Source: Pyrrhoderma lamaoense (lineage: Eukaryota > Basidiomycota > Agaricomycetes > Hymenochaetales > Hymenochaetaceae). Taken from it: a DNA stretch of 64,000 nucleotides. The notes beneath the pieces are model-generated. The model did not search any database. It saw nothing but the letters and a program-made list of their open reading frames with translations, and was not told where the DNA came from. Of the stretch, positions 12,531-25,708 are shown in pieces. The stretch lies in contig NBAZ01000018.1 of assembly GCA_002794735.1 (NCBI GenBank), forward strand, positions 248,001-312,000. The letters are read 5' to 3'. How positions within the stretch are numbered: the first letter of the stretch is position 1; each line of letters begins with the position of its first letter. Both the position numbers and the translations under genes were made by a program.

Positions 12531-15500
12531 TTACACAGCTGTAGTAGTAGTTGTAGTAATACTCGAAGTTGTAAGCGAAAGAGTAGAAGCTGAGGAGCTT
12601 TCTACTGTACTAGTTTGAGTGACTTCTGCTGCTACTACGGTCGAGAAGAAGCTCTCCCAAGCTGCGATTGACTCTGAAGGTGCTACGTAAAGAGAAGTTG
12701 CTGTACCACTACCATAAAGAATGCTGGACTGGCCAGGAATAACGTTGCCCTTAAGAATTGAAGTATCCTCCCCACCCACGACGGAACCATCATCTTGTAC
12801 TAGACCTGTAGTGTTCGATCCAAAGATGAAATCTCTGTACATGATAAATCCCTAATTTATATGTGAGTACATCCCCTCCTACGTTGTTGACGAGAAAAGA
12901 AAAATAGGTCAATTTTGAAACTCACTGCTTTGGGGTTAAATTCTGGTACTTCGTGACCTGCATGTTCGACGATCACCAGCGTGATACCACGTTCTTGGTG
13001 AACAACACCCAGAACATTGCCATCATCATCTTTAAATGGCGTCTGTGGCTTCTTTGAAAAGCCTTGAATACCACCAAAAGTCGTGTTCTAGATAAAACTC
13101 GTGAGAATTTGGTTATCGTCTCGCTTTTCTATACACTTACTTGAATGACAACTAGGGTGTATAGCAAAATCAGTTTAAAAAAAGATAATGGAGTAGTAAA
13201 CACAATTTGTAACTCACCCTCATTGGTAAAGTGACTGACGACCAAATCATCATTTCCGTTATAGATAATCAAGGAGACATTTGCCGCTGACATATTAGCC
13301 ACGAGCTCGGAGAAGAAGCCAGAGGGTCTGAGTAGACAAAGCGAAATAAACATCTCTATATCAGTGATACAAGTAACGAATAAAAGTACATACGGTTCGC
13401 CTGATTAAATCGATTCGGAGAAAGGCGGTAGAATACTAATATATTATTCACTTATTTTTCGATGCTACTTACTGAGATCACCCCAAGGGCTGAACGAATC
13501 GGCTAAGAAAAGTATATAGTTCAATAGTCTGAGACAGAACAAGATATTTAATGTAGACTCACGGAAGTTAAATGTGTTGTTGAATGGATAGTTAGTGATC
13601 AGTGACCAGTTTTTGCTTGTCGGCGCATGAATTGCAGTTCGAGTAGCATCGTCTAATAATGGAGGTATTAGTATACTTTACTCTTCTCCTTATTATGAAT
13701 TGTTCGTACCATTTAAGAAGGTCGTGGGATCAAGCGCTGATCCGGGTTTTCTTGCATCAGGAATGTCATAAGGCTAGAAAAGTTTTAACACCTAGTATAA
13801 CAGACTGCAAAAGTGAGAATAAAAACACACATTGAATGGGGCGAATGCGTTCGTAACGTCGTCAACAGTTTCCGGGGCCGCTGCACCTATGAAAAAACAA
13901 CCGAATACTCAGTAAATAGATAGAGAGAATAAGCTGAGTGAATACTACTTACTCCACGGGAATGAGAAATTGAGTGCATAATCCATGGCCATACTGCTTG
14001 TGAAACAGCCGTACCAAGGGTCAATAGACCCATTCGCACGACCAGTCAGATCGCGCTTGAGCATCGCTCGGTGTTCTTCACGTTCTCTAAGCATGCGTGA
14101 AGATAGACGATCACGTTTTACTAGCTGTTCCTCAGCATTAACAATCTTCAGGACATGTTTCAATCTATTGGCCAAGTTGGAAGAAAGTTCCTGTTCACGG
14201 CTGAATGGGAGAGCGGAACCCGAGGAGTTGATGGCAGTAGTCGTGATCCCAGTAGTGAGATTGACGTTTATTGTGGGGAAATGTCCACCTGTTTGAGGGT
14301 ATGTAAGGTTGAGGTCGTATCCGCAAAGATGGGCCCTGAGAATATGATTTATTAGTATTCTGATTGTATCTAGAATTTTGATGAATGAGGGGAGGATACA
14401 TACTGCTCTTTGAAATAATCATAAACTTCCGGGTCGTAGCCAATCATTTGGGGATAAGTCCCGATGATTCCCATCTAAACAGAGCCTCAGTTGCTGAGAT
14501 GAAAGATAGACGTTCATCATTTTACTTACAACATTCATCTCCTGAGTCTCAGCTTCCGTTCCAATAGCACCATTACCAATGGCAACCTTAGTAAGGTTCA
14601 CTGGTGGGTTCTCCGTGCTGAAGATAGTTTTCGAGATGTAAGGCTACATTCAAATTTGATTCAAATTTGAAAATATACATGAGTTTGAGCTTCTATACAT
14701 CCCCATAATGGATCATGCTTACAAGATAAGTACCAGCATAACTTTCACCCGTAAGAAGTAAAGGTCTAGTCGCCAAGCTCGGGAAAACCTTTACTAAATT
14801 CGCCAAAAAGCCGACCTATTTTTACTTTTAGCTTTTCTTAAAAACATACATAGGATGATGCTACTCACGAAATCTTCTCCCATCTGATCTTCATCTTCGA
14901 CTATATGTGCATGTATATGTATGTGCGAGTGTAGATTTAATAATAATCAGTGATCTTTGATGTTAGGAGTAACCTTGATAGATAACTGGGAAAGTTTAAA
15001 AAAACTAACCATAGCCGGTACTATCCGCAGTCGCAAATCCTACACCGCTATTGGTTTGGAGGAGGGTTAACGTTCAGGGGATCAAGATCAGTTTCAGTAA
15101 ATCATTAAGGTTTATGCATGGCATGAGAGAGATCAGCATGACGTACACAGGCTGATCAACCCAAACATAGTCCACGAAATTCGTCCATGCGAACTCGTTT
15201 GCAGTGAGCCCGCCCTCTTCGGTCATGAGTAACGGACCGAACTCCTCCAACATTCCGAGTAAACTTGAAGCACCGGGTCTACGGACCATCCGATCAACGC
15301 AGGGAGAGAGAAAGAAAAGAACAACAAAACACACGGGTTAACGTTAACTCTCTGAGCACAAACAAAAACAATCAGTGATTGGTTATTTACTCACCCTCCG
15401 TTCAACCATATTGCCCATGGTACATCTGAACGTTCACCCGCCGCCGCCGTTAGAGATCCATTCTGGTTCTCGAATGCCCAGAAGAAGAGTGTGTCGTTCG

Positions 15501-15983
15501 GATGATTCGTCCGGTTTACTGGTATGTTACCCGCAAAACTTCGATTAAGAGGAAATGTAACGTTCGGAAGCGAATCCTTCACAAGGAAGTCTATAACAAT
15601 TAATGGGGAAAGAAGAAGAAAAGGTTTAGTATAGTGCTCTCAACAATAATTAAAGAGGGGCAGGGGGAGTAGAATATATTCAAACAAGAATTAAAGAGTT
15701 CAAAGATGAAATAGAGTCACAAATATCTTAACACAATGCAGTAGTGTAATGAGTAATGTGCGAACTCCCGGGTAAAGCAGCCCACGGGCACACAATGAAC
15801 TAAATATAGAGAACATGTCCTCAAGTTTCAACTCACAATCTTGCCAGTCGGGACTAAAGTCACCAGTCGGTTTTCCGGATAGTCATGAGGGAACGAGCTC
15901 GGTATGTCCTCAGTTTGAGCATAAGCAGAGGAAGCCGTGAGACTGGCTACACCAGCGAGGAACAGAGACACGCCCAGTGTCAT
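12531..15983 (-). CDS. Secreted serine carboxypeptidase, peptidase family S10
   Basis: A many-exon gene (about 15) for an acid carboxypeptidase that trims C-terminal residues from peptides. The start at 15983 gives signal peptide MTLGVSLFLAGVASLTASSA, then a propeptide-like segment. Conserved pieces: IWLNGG/PGASS split by an intron near 15395; VWVDQPV and GVGFATADS for the oxyanion region; LLLTGESYAGTY with the catalytic Ser (about 14745-14775); YNGNDDLVVSHF with the catalytic Asp; and VIVEHAGHEVPEFNP with the catalytic His (about 12945-12985). The C-terminal exon adds a Ser/Thr-rich tail ending TTSSITTTTTTAV, likely O-glycosylated or wall-associated. It resembles fungal KexA/Cpd-type S10 enzymes without the KEX1 membrane anchor. 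A second in-frame ATG is not needed. The frame appears intact, though several short internal exons were joined by inference. Confidence 0.88.
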
Positions 15984-18449
15984 GATATTTTTGAGTCTAC
16001 CGAGACAAGAGAACTCGTTAATACGTCTCCCACCTCACTCGTCGTCAAGGGAAGAGGAAAAGGAGTTGGGGAAATAAAAAGAAAAAGAAAAGAAAAAGAC
16101 AAATGGATATGAAGTAAGTATGTTTATATACCTCTATGGAATTTTAGAAGCTTACGGGATACGGAAGATAAGTTGCGAGTCGGGCAGAGCTACCGAGGCG
16201 GGGCAGTGTCCGACAAGCCCAGGTGGTCCTAGTGGGTCCTCTCCTCTCCTTTACCGAAGTTCCGTCTGTTATGTATGACTCGTGGCCTTACTAAAAATAT
16301 GCGATGCGATCAGAGATATCTAAATACATATGGTCCATCCAAGGGGAAATAACAAATGATGTTTTGTATAGAAATTCTAAAAGATCGGTGTGTGTGTGTA
16401 TCACAATGCGCTACTTCGAAAAGAAGATGATGGCCTATCCTAAAAATGGTACCCGTCCCCGTGAAACATAACCCGTGTGGGTTGATTACTCGTCTGAGGG
16501 GTTGACATCACACTTTTTGTATCCAAACAAGTCTCTTACTATCAGCGCGGGACAAAGGAAAAGAGAAAAGTGTACTATCTTTTTTCTTCTTCTTCTTCAT
16601 TTTTAGGCGACGTTGCTACGGGGTATCAATTGTTGATAATTGATAATACGCTATAGCGTGACTTACAACCCATGTGGAGTTTTCTGATTCTTCATTCTTA
16701 AAAGGAGAGAATCAAAAAAATGGAAGCTGAAAAAAGTCTATTTGAGCTCAGCGAGTCAGCATAAGTCCGAGATTGGTTATTAGTTGTCGGTGTGGTTATT
16801 AACAAAACATATAATCCTCCGTATCCTTCGGTTTGGACTTACATGTAATTTAGATGTCCATCCCACACTTCTCTCCTTTTTCTTATTTTGGAAAGAATGT
16901 CATCTGGGTGTATGACGTTGCGGGTGGTGTTTATTCAACAACCACCCCGCATGTATCGTATACATACAAATACCCCATATGCATACAATGATACATACGC
17001 ATATGAAATTCCATGATTATTTCATTCACGTCCTTTCCCTCCCTATGAACCCCCATTTATACATGTAACTCATTTCTTTGCATATATCCATGATCTTTAC
17101 ATATACTCCACAACTGAAAGAAGATTGATGGATCTCAAATCAGGGCTTGAAGCGAAAGTACAAGAGTAAAAGAACAAAGAAGAGAAGAGATCACAAGGTA
17201 AAAGAGATCATACAGAGCGTCCCTGCGGTGATCGCGAGTATTCAAGCTTCACGGTTTAGTGCGGAGGAGGCCCGGAGAGAGTGGACGGACAACACGACGC
17301 CTCCTAAACATCGCCAGCATTTAACATCGCATCTCTACTCCAATTTTTGTTCCTTCATTAACCATGTCAGAAACAAGCAGAAACACTTTTTCTTAGATTT
17401 GTTAGCCACGATGTGTCCAGATGAGCATATAGGGCATACGTATACGTTACACGCACAATGTACATGTATATCAATCATTATTGAGATCATAATTATTATT
17501 AATTAAAACACATCTAAAAGCATTGTTCTCATCCCTCGATCAGGTCCCGCCCAAGATAGATCATCGCGTGCATAGTTGCGGGCCCTCCAACGTCCTTTAG
17601 TCCATCGGTAAGAAAAAAAAATCTGATCTGTGATTCTTGATGACCGAGATACCCGTCGTTACTGTTACTCTTTACCTCTTTACACAAACATGATATAAAA
17701 TTGATGAAACAATGTGTGTGTGTGTGATGAAGAAAAGGTGTCGTCTGAATCTCGGGTTTGATGTGGGTCGTTAGTATTGCTTTGCTTGTGAGGCTTCTTT
17801 CTTATTTTACGGGTTCGATGAACATTGTTTTTTTTTTTTTTTTTTAGTCCCTTCTGTCTACCCGATGTTGGTGCATACTGTGACTTACATATAACAGTGC
17901 CAGTGCTATGGAACCAAGAATCAATCATCCAAACCGTCCACGTCTTTCCTTTCCTTTCTTTTTCGAGGTAAAAAAAAGTAAGATAATATATACACAAAAC
18001 ATAGTAGGGGAGTAACTACAACATTATTTAAAAAGAGGGAATAGAGGAGAGTGGGGGTATATTACATTTGCAAGTAATTAAGGTAAGTAAGAATGAAAAA
18101 AGATGAAAAGAAACTCCCAATAAGCCTGAAGTCGAGTCAGGTGTCCGCTTGATTTGATGTGATATATAAAAACAAATTGCTTTTTATTACCAATAGCAAC
18201 CACACCCCCTCCCGTTCCTTGGTCCATTTCCAATTTTATAACATTAAGGAAGGGGTGGGGAGGAGAGGAGATGGAGAAAGAGGAGAGAAATGCATAGATT
18301 CTTTTTGCAAATGGTGATGCAAATGAATGCAAAGAAAAAGGGAAATCGAGTATCGAGAAAATAAATACCAACAAAATGTCCCTCTTTCCTCTTCCTCCAA
18401 GATTCCGAGATTCTGTAAATTCATTAAGAAGAAGGGGAAAAATTGAAAT
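15984..18449. other. Long intergenic region
   Basis: About 2.5 kb between two minus-strand genes: the promoter of the carboxypeptidase at the left, the 3' flank of the SEC1-like gene at the right. It has TG-microsatellite runs near 16388 and 17713, an 18-base T run at 17828-17845 and pyrimidine tracts. The frames at 17147-17506 and 17680-17997 are low-complexity and have no homologue I can recognise. No RNA gene is evident. Confidence 0.5.
17828..17845. repeat. Poly-T run, 18 bases
   Basis: A plain homopolymer followed by an AG. Its length in the assembly is unreliable, because nearby genes show under-called homopolymers. Confidence 0.8.
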
Positions 18450-21400
18450 TCAGAATCTGAAGAACCCAAGTTTCTTCTTCGACTTGCCGGGATCCGTAGC
18501 TCCACTATCACTCGTTTTCACACTTGACATCGAATGACTCGAAGTTAACTTTGGAGCTCCCACTCCCAACCGTGGACTTCCACTTCCCCCTATTCCACCA
18601 CCAATTCCACTACTTCCGTGTCTAGGCTCAACAGCAGGAGCACTAGCAGCACGAGGAGGCTGAGGTTCAGGTTGGAGATACCACCTATCATAATACCTCT
18701 GAAAAGACCCCGTAGGCTCACTCAACCCATTCGGACTCGCTCGAGACCCGACACCTTCCAACTCAAGCACCTTGAGGTCATCCATAAAAGCTTCAGGAGT
18801 GATCACGTGTGTCGAACCGACGTAGATGTCTCGATTGAGAGGCTCAGAACGAGCGTAACATGTTCGCATTTCGGAGTAAGTCATCCCTCCGGCGACGAAT
18901 ACGAATAGACGGTCACGCGTCGCTGCGGCCGGTGAGGCTCCGGGTCGTGGCGCTTTATGCCATGTTGGACGTGTACTTCGGAGGGAGGTGGTCTGTGGGA
19001 CTGGTGTCGTCGGCTTACTGCTCGCAGCACTTTGTAAAGGGGAATCTTTCACGTAAGGGAATATCGTCGTGTCGAGTTTACCAGCCACATGGTCCTGTGA
19101 AAATAAATAACAAGAAATTTTACCACACACATGTTAATATTGATAAATCTGATACTGGGAAAAGAATGTGAAATGATGGATTTTTAACGTACGTCAAGCA
19201 CCGTTTGTAGTACCGGTTTGTATCTTGATAGATCATATTCTTCGTCTGATGTCACTTTTGATTTCACTTTTCGTTTTATATCTTTATCTCCCGGACCCCG
19301 AGTAATTCGCACTCCTAGATGTGTAAGCCCATTGATCGCATCTATCTCAGCCATCTTCAGTCGTGCATGTTGACATAACCGACGTCGGTCCTCCTCCGGT
19401 ACACCTTCTCTGTATTGGATGTACAAAGAAATGATACGCAACTTGTTCAAGTTCCTATATGATAAAAATAGAAAAAATCATGAGTTGTCCGAAGATTTGC
19501 GTATCTCTATAATTATTAGATGAAACTTTACCCAACATCTTTACTATCTAAAATTGGTACCATCTCCTCGACGAGCGTTTTTGGTGATTTCCCCTCCGCG
19601 GTTAGACCCGTTGCGCAATTCTAATTTAAAAGTATTCAGGTTAAGGTTTGAGGTCTATGAAAAGATGAGCACAATCACAACTTACTTGTTCGATAGTTGC
19701 AAGCGCTGGTAAGTTTTGTGATTCGAACGTATCCATGCACTTCTTCGCTATAGATAAGTGGAGAGAGAACTAAAGCCACAGCGTATAAGAAATCTCTAGC
19801 AAAACAAGTACTAAGTTTGAAGCTCTTACCTTCGACATTTGTTCTTGATATTGTGGAAGCGTAGCGATCATATCTTGCATAGCTTGTATACTCTTGGGAC
19901 CATCACTGCCAACAGAGAGCATACATAAGTTACAACAACTTCTTGAAATCGAGACAGTATCACAACGAGAATCACATACCCTCTGAACGTCGTATGCTCC
20001 TTCAGAAACTTATTGAAATCCTCCATGAGCTTATCAATAGCCTCACGCATATGCATGTGCCGGACGTCAACCCATACTGGATCATCATCGTTCAGCATCA
20101 CGTCTACTCGTTCTTCCCTATGAGAAGCATTCTCATGGACATGTCTTTAATAGTCGATCGATTAATTAGTTTTGTGATGGATAAGATAGAAAGTAATAGC
20201 TAACTAACAAGTATCGTACCCCGTCCTCGATTGGTAAGAGGTCATTTGCCATAGCTTGATATGTAAACTCGTGTAAGAAAGGTGCTACGGTATCCAAAGC
20301 TCGATCTGTGATAATCAACGTCGACCTTCCTCTACCTCGTTCTTTTTTCTAGAGAAAATAGGATTAACGCGATGTTCAAACAAGTTTACTACATACGGAG
20401 CAATGTATCTGGGAAGGATTGAAAAAAGGGAAGGAGGAATAAAGTCAAGAGAGAATAGGAAACGCGCAAACTCACAGGAAATTCTGGATTACTCTTCTCA
20501 TGTTCCTCCAACGCCTGTTGTACCAAAAACGCCAAAGTCCGACTCACATACTCGTTCTCAGCATGTTCATACTCCCTAGCCACAGCCCCACGAGCGAGGT
20601 TCGTACGCCATCGTCCTGTCCCTTCTTTAGGAGGTGGGGGAGGAAGGAAGCATTGGGGACTAGAGGACCTAGTGGGGCGTGGTGTGTTGGTTGGTAGTAC
20701 CGAATGTATGGAAATTCGTTTAATATAATACACATGTTTGCGATCTGAGATCAGATGGGATGAGAAGATTGAATGAAGAAAGAGTTTTGGATTTAAGTAT
20801 TAGGTTTTGTGATAATATGAAGTTACGGATATAGTTATTTAATCCAATTCAGGTTTGATAAACGTAAATGTATTGGGAAGGGAGGGGGAGAGCATAATGA
20901 ATCAGACGTACATGTCTAGCAGTAAACCGGAGGTCCTCAGTTAACCTATCTCGAGCATATTGGATCATATTCTGGTTTTTAGGAGGCGAGTACATGCTAA
21001 AGAACATCTGTGGAGAATGGATCGAGAAAGCTTGGGCTTCGATGACACCAAAATTGAGAAAGAGCTCCGTAACGCATGTCAAATAAGGGATCGCGGCGGA
21101 CTGGGTAAGGCGAGTGAAGAGGTCTTCGGAAAGAGCTGGATATTATCGTAATATAATATATTCCCGGAAACAAAACATAGGAGTTAGTTTACTTTGCTTA
21201 AGTTTAGTATAAAGAGTGTGTGTGAGGAGAAAGGGGAGGGGAGGATCGCGTGGTTAAATGACGCACCGTCTACGAAGAAGAGATGTACTCGTTTGAATTG
21301 ACGTCGTCCATTTGAGAATTCATTTATTATACGTTCAATATTACGGGTTGTTGGCATTAGGAGATACATTGCCTCTTGATCTGGTTGTGCATCATACAGT

Positions 21401-21785
21401 CTGTCCGAGTTAACAAATATCGCTGAATCAATTCAGGGGGGGGGAGGGGGAGGGAAGCATATACATGTTATATTAGCCAAAAACACGAATTGACTTTATA
21501 CAGGGAGAGAGAGAAAGTATGTGCTATACCTGACACGTTTTCTTCCAAGATATCATTTCGTTTCAATACGCTATAGAGGATACGTTGACTATGTTCGTCG
21601 ACTACCAACGCCTTCCAGCGCATCGGCGGTTCCGGCTTGGCGGAACGTATTGCTTCAAGGAACTCTAGAAACAAAATACGTTGATTATTGTTGGTGCTAA
21701 CCATTAGAAAAAGATACTTGAATCAGAAGAGAATCAAATATTTTGGAACCTTACTTTCACGGACGATTGTTAAGAGTGAAGACAT
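18450..21785 (-). CDS. SEC1: Sec1/Munc18-family syntaxin-binding protein (exocytosis)
   Basis: SM-family protein that clasps SNARE complexes and drives vesicle fusion, here most like plasma-membrane Sec1. First exon [10 protein letters not shown] (start 21785), then domain 1 ([27 protein letters not shown]). Further exons include a segment on [19 protein letters not shown], then IRYYQP and [20 protein letters not shown], the [20 protein letters not shown] signature of domain 2/3, and the end [15 protein letters not shown] typical of SM C-termini. After that comes a species-specific tail rich in Ser/Gly/Pro ending in basic [11 protein letters not shown]. The frame breaks once at the C-run in the exon at about 20636-20640: adding one C restores the Pro run [12 protein letters not shown] treat it as an intact gene with a sequence error. 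It is probably essential. Confidence 0.88.
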
Positions 21786-22477
21786 GATGTGGTTTCTCGT
21801 TGAGTCCTTGGTGATATGTAGGAAAGTACTGCGAACCCAACGAGTATTATTATATGAAGTGTCAGAGGATGGGATTTACTTTGACTTGCAACTGTTGACT
21901 AGCCAATTAATAATATTAAATGAGGCGCGTCAATGCCAGGCAACAACTACTTCGGGCATTTCAATTAATTATTATTATAAAATTGCAAGTCGTCTTTAGC
22001 CTCCATCATGATCATGGTATCCACTTCCTCCTTAGCTCGTTCCTGGTACACGCTCAAGTATAGATCACACTACCTCAGACTCACGTCCTCACACGGATCT
22101 CAAGTTCAAGTTTAAGTTATAAATCATGTCATAAAATCTGATTCGATTAGATGGTGGCCTCTGACATCGTGGGTATCGTGCACAACCTCACATCGACAAA
22201 GTAGACAAAAAATCCATACAACCATAAAAAAACTCGTCGTTGTATTGTACGGGAGGGGTAGAACGGCACATATAGAAATTAGGCTGTCCGTTAGAAATAT
22301 AGAGGTGTAGGTAGTGTGGAGAAGTAAACGGAGACACAGAGAGAGAGAGAGAAGGGTGTAGGGAGGTAGGAGGTGTGTTTCGTTCCAAAAGAGAATACTC
22401 AAGAAAAGCGAGATGGAGAAAGAAAGATAAAGCAAACAAGAAAAAAGGTAGTTCAATCCGGGTCCATTCTATGTATT
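21786..22477. other. Intergenic region upstream of SEC1-like gene
   Basis: About 0.7 kb containing the Sec1 promoter and the 3' flank of the chitin deacetylase gene. A GA-repeat sits at 22338-22354. Minus-strand frames here only read through the chitin deacetylase tail and are not genes. Confidence 0.5.
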
Positions 22478-24227
22478 TTACGCGAAAAGGAAGAGTCCGC
22501 CAACCAGGACAGAAACTCCCACAAGCATCGAGCTTATTGTAGGTATGACCAAACCAGCACTTGCGCCGGAGGACGATCCGTGGTACCAATTGCAGTAGCA
22601 CGTGCGGATGCAGTAGTTGTAGCAGCATCGGCGGCAACAGAGTCAGGGTACGGGAACGTCGTGTTTGTCGTTGTCTCAAGGTACAAGTCTGTGTTGGGCC
22701 ATCCTTGACATTCACCAATAGCCTTCAAGGTCAGAGTAGGAGAGTAGGACATCGCCTTATTGAGGGTGTAACCAACAGCAAGGTCAACGGTCTGTTGATA
22801 GAGATCGTGTTCAAGTACAATGAATCCAGTATCAATCTCAGTCGCATTTCCAAGAATCTCTTCGAAGGCCTGAACGGACTGTTCACCAGTGACAACTCCA
22901 CCAGGGACTTTCCAGTCTGGAAAAATGATGACTCTTAAGCACTTTTGTCATAATGAATTTGTTTGAAGCTTACCATTGGTATCAAATTGATTGCTCTGGG
23001 GACCACGAGTCCAAATAATGGGGACCATACCCATGGCAAGGGCGATAGCACGGACACGGTCATCGATATCACCGTAAGGAGGGCGCATAGTCGTCGGGGT
23101 CACACCAAGTACCTCCTGAATAACCTTACGAGTCCAACCGAATTCAGCGACAATCTCCTCATTGGTGAGCGTAGTGAGAGACCTGTGAGACCAGGTATGA
23201 AGACTGATTTCATGACCAGACATGTACTCATCCCGAAGGGTGGCAGGGCGCTCGAGCACACGCGAACCAACAACAAAGAAGGTTGCATGAAGATCATTTT
23301 CATCTAAGAACTCGAGCAATTTCCTATTTAAGAGTCATTACAAGTTAGTATTCATATAGTACAAGAAACAATTAATTTCAAACTAACGGAGCTATAATAA
23401 GAGTGATAAGGTTAGTGATAAAGAAGACCCTAAGTGTAAAAATAGATAGACTTACTGTATGGACCGGGACCGTCATCGAAGCTCATTCCCCAAGTAAGTT
23501 TATCGGGGCAAGAGACAATATCAGTCTCTCTGGTGTATCCACCGCAAGACCACCAACCGCGGTTCTGTGCATCCGCCGCTTGGGATGGCGAGCCAGCGCA
23601 AGTACCATCAGTGACATCTAGATCTGGAATATCGAAGCCATCCAGTTCCTTCAGCCATTCTTTAACCTCATCGGCTGTTTAAGGTGGTTAACTATATAGG
23701 TAGCACCTTTCATTTGAAAGGTTAACATACAATCAGTGGGAGGCACTTTATCCATAGTCGGCCAATCCGCGTAGACAAAGGACCCTAAAGAATGATTTAG
23801 ATATTTGAAACTAATCAGAAAGTTCAGCTGTACTCACAAGTCGGAAGTGGGGGAGCACCGGAAATTGAGGGTGTCTGACCATCCGCATACGTTGAAGTCA
23901 AAGTTTGAGTAGACTCGGAGGGGCACCAGAGGTAATCTGGCTAAGGGGAGGAATACTTGTCCCCACGAGAGAGGTATTAGCTGAAGTGGCATTAGCTGAA
24001 CTGGTAGCCGAAGAGGTGACACCAGAAGTAGCCGAAGCGGAACCAGTGGAGGTAGTTGAGGAGCCAGAGGAAGAACCAGAGGAAGAAGTGCTGCTGGCGG
24101 TTGTAGAGGAAGCTGCAGTGGACGTTGAAGTTGTTGCCTGACGCTTTATGAAACGAGCATGATTAGCGTGTGCGTCGTGAGCAGCAACGAGGGTAAAGAG
24201 GGCAGTAAGAGCGATAGCAGCCTTCAT
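22478..24227 (-). CDS. CDA: Chitin deacetylase (polysaccharide deacetylase, NodB domain), GPI-anchored
   Basis: A cell-surface enzyme that converts chitin to chitosan in the wall. The signal peptide is MKAAIALTALFTLVAA, followed by a Ser/Thr-rich stretch, WPTMDKVPPTDSDEVKEW, and the NodB domain. Catalytic motifs are present: WGMSFDDGPGPYS with the base and metal Asp, SLHTWSHRSLT with the HxxxH zinc ligands, and MRPPYGDIDDRV. The late part has FIVLEHDLYQQTVD with its conserved His. A Thr-rich linker leads to a hydrophobic end (GLVIPTISSMLVGVSVLVGG LFLFA, stop 22478-22480) that looks like a GPI signal. Two frame breaks occur, one in the linker at about 23917-23923 and one before the tail at about 22567-22573. 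Each is fixed by adding one C to a C run on the coding strand. Without the second fix the protein stops at 22534 and loses its anchor. Confidence 0.88.
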
Positions 24228-25708
24228 GATGGTGCAAATAAGAACGAGAACGTCGTTGAAGACGAAGGACTCGGGAGTGTTTTTGTAGTGATGGTAAGAA
24301 GGAAAGTGATTAAAAGAGCGAGGGGGCACGCAACCAAGTTGCGATAGACGTTCAAGCAGTCGTCGTCGTCGAGAATAAAAGACAGAACAGTGTATGATTA
24401 CGACCCTCTTCATGTGCCTTTTTGAGATCGACAGCACTCACACGCCACTCGGCTCTCCCTCGGCAGAATAGTGTCCAAGAACCCCCTTCCTTATGTGACT
24501 CTTTTAATTGGAGACTTGCTCAAATATCCCTCTGCTGCGCTTTCTCCCTCCATAGCCTCATTTAGTATCTGTTAGCTGGTACCCTCATTTCAACTCCTTT
24601 TTTGGAGCAATCACACCAAAACAAAAACCTGTTCTTGTTTGTTGTTTGTGACTCTGACAAACAGATTATCCTTAACATTTTCAAATCCCGCTTCAATTCT
24701 AAATTTGCTCGGCATGGGCGCGGCATTGATACAAGAAATGAGTTGAAAAAAAAGGAGAAAAAAACTGATAAAATATTTCTAGCAAGCACTTCACGAGCTA
24801 AAAATAACTGTTTCGCGTAATATATTTCATTTCTATACCCGTCGCAAACGTATGATAGAACATACAAGTATCGACGGAACGGATGACCGCAGCATATGAG
24901 TGCAAATCGTCCGTCGGGTTGCTCGTTAATCGTATCTTCAGGTTCCGCGGCCTATTTAACGTACATGTGCTTGGTATTTCCTCGGCACCCGGCCTGCTTC
25001 CTCGCTTCTACTTCTCCATCCCCTTCTAGACCCTAGTAGCCTGTTTTTCTCCTGGGCTCACCAAGTAACGGTCTCATTACTTCATCATCGCCGTACGCAC
25101 TATACACCATACAATCATCTCATTTTTTTTTCATTCGACAAGGCAACCTGGCCATAAGTATACATGCGACTAAAAATACTAACTACAGAGTTCGAGTTTC
25201 TGTTACAAACAAAATGTTGGGGGTATCGCTTCCGATATGGTATAGACTCAGACTCCATAAAAAGTGACACAAGAAAAAAGGTTTGGAACGGAGAAGGAGA
25301 AGGTGTAGGTACTAGAATAAAGGTAACAACACTTTATAAAATAGCAGATCTGAATTAAAATTAGCAGCATACTTCTACGTACGCTGTAGAGGTATACAGT
25401 TAAGAACACGAAGAGATAACGAACTGTTCAAAATTCCTTTCCCGGTCTTGAAATTAAGGTGATATAAAGTGCAAGCCTTGAAATTTTTCTGGCTAACGAC
25501 CGAAACTGAGAAATGAGGTAGGTTTCAATCCTTCGACTAAGGGAGAGTTTATGATACCAATATCGCGAATACAGAGTTGCTTCCTCTTGAGGAAGAATAC
25601 AGAAAAAGATGAACGACAGACTCGGAATATGAAAGATCTAACTTGATTTTTTTGATAAACGGGAAATTGAGTGTTTGCTCCTGGCTAAAAGAAATTGGGA
25701 AAGAAGAT
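24228..25708. other. Intergenic region upstream of chitin deacetylase
   Basis: About 1.5 kb. The left part should be the deacetylase promoter and leader. The frames at 24562-24867 and 25164-25358 carry no recognisable motif. Nothing else is seen. Confidence 0.5.

Noticed and set aside
17147..17506. A 119-residue Lys/Arg-rich frame
   Set aside because: Composition follows AG-rich DNA; no family match, no upstream promoter cue, and the frame ends in a run of Ile from AT repeats.
22188..22718. 176-residue minus-strand frame over the chitin deacetylase end
   Set aside because: It is an out-of-frame shadow of the deacetylase tail followed by untranslated CT-rich sequence.
23905..24141. Plus-strand Glu/Val-rich frame opposite the chitin deacetylase linker
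   Set aside because: It is the antisense of the Ser/Thr-rich linker; repeats of Glu/Val are the complement of Ser/Thr codons.
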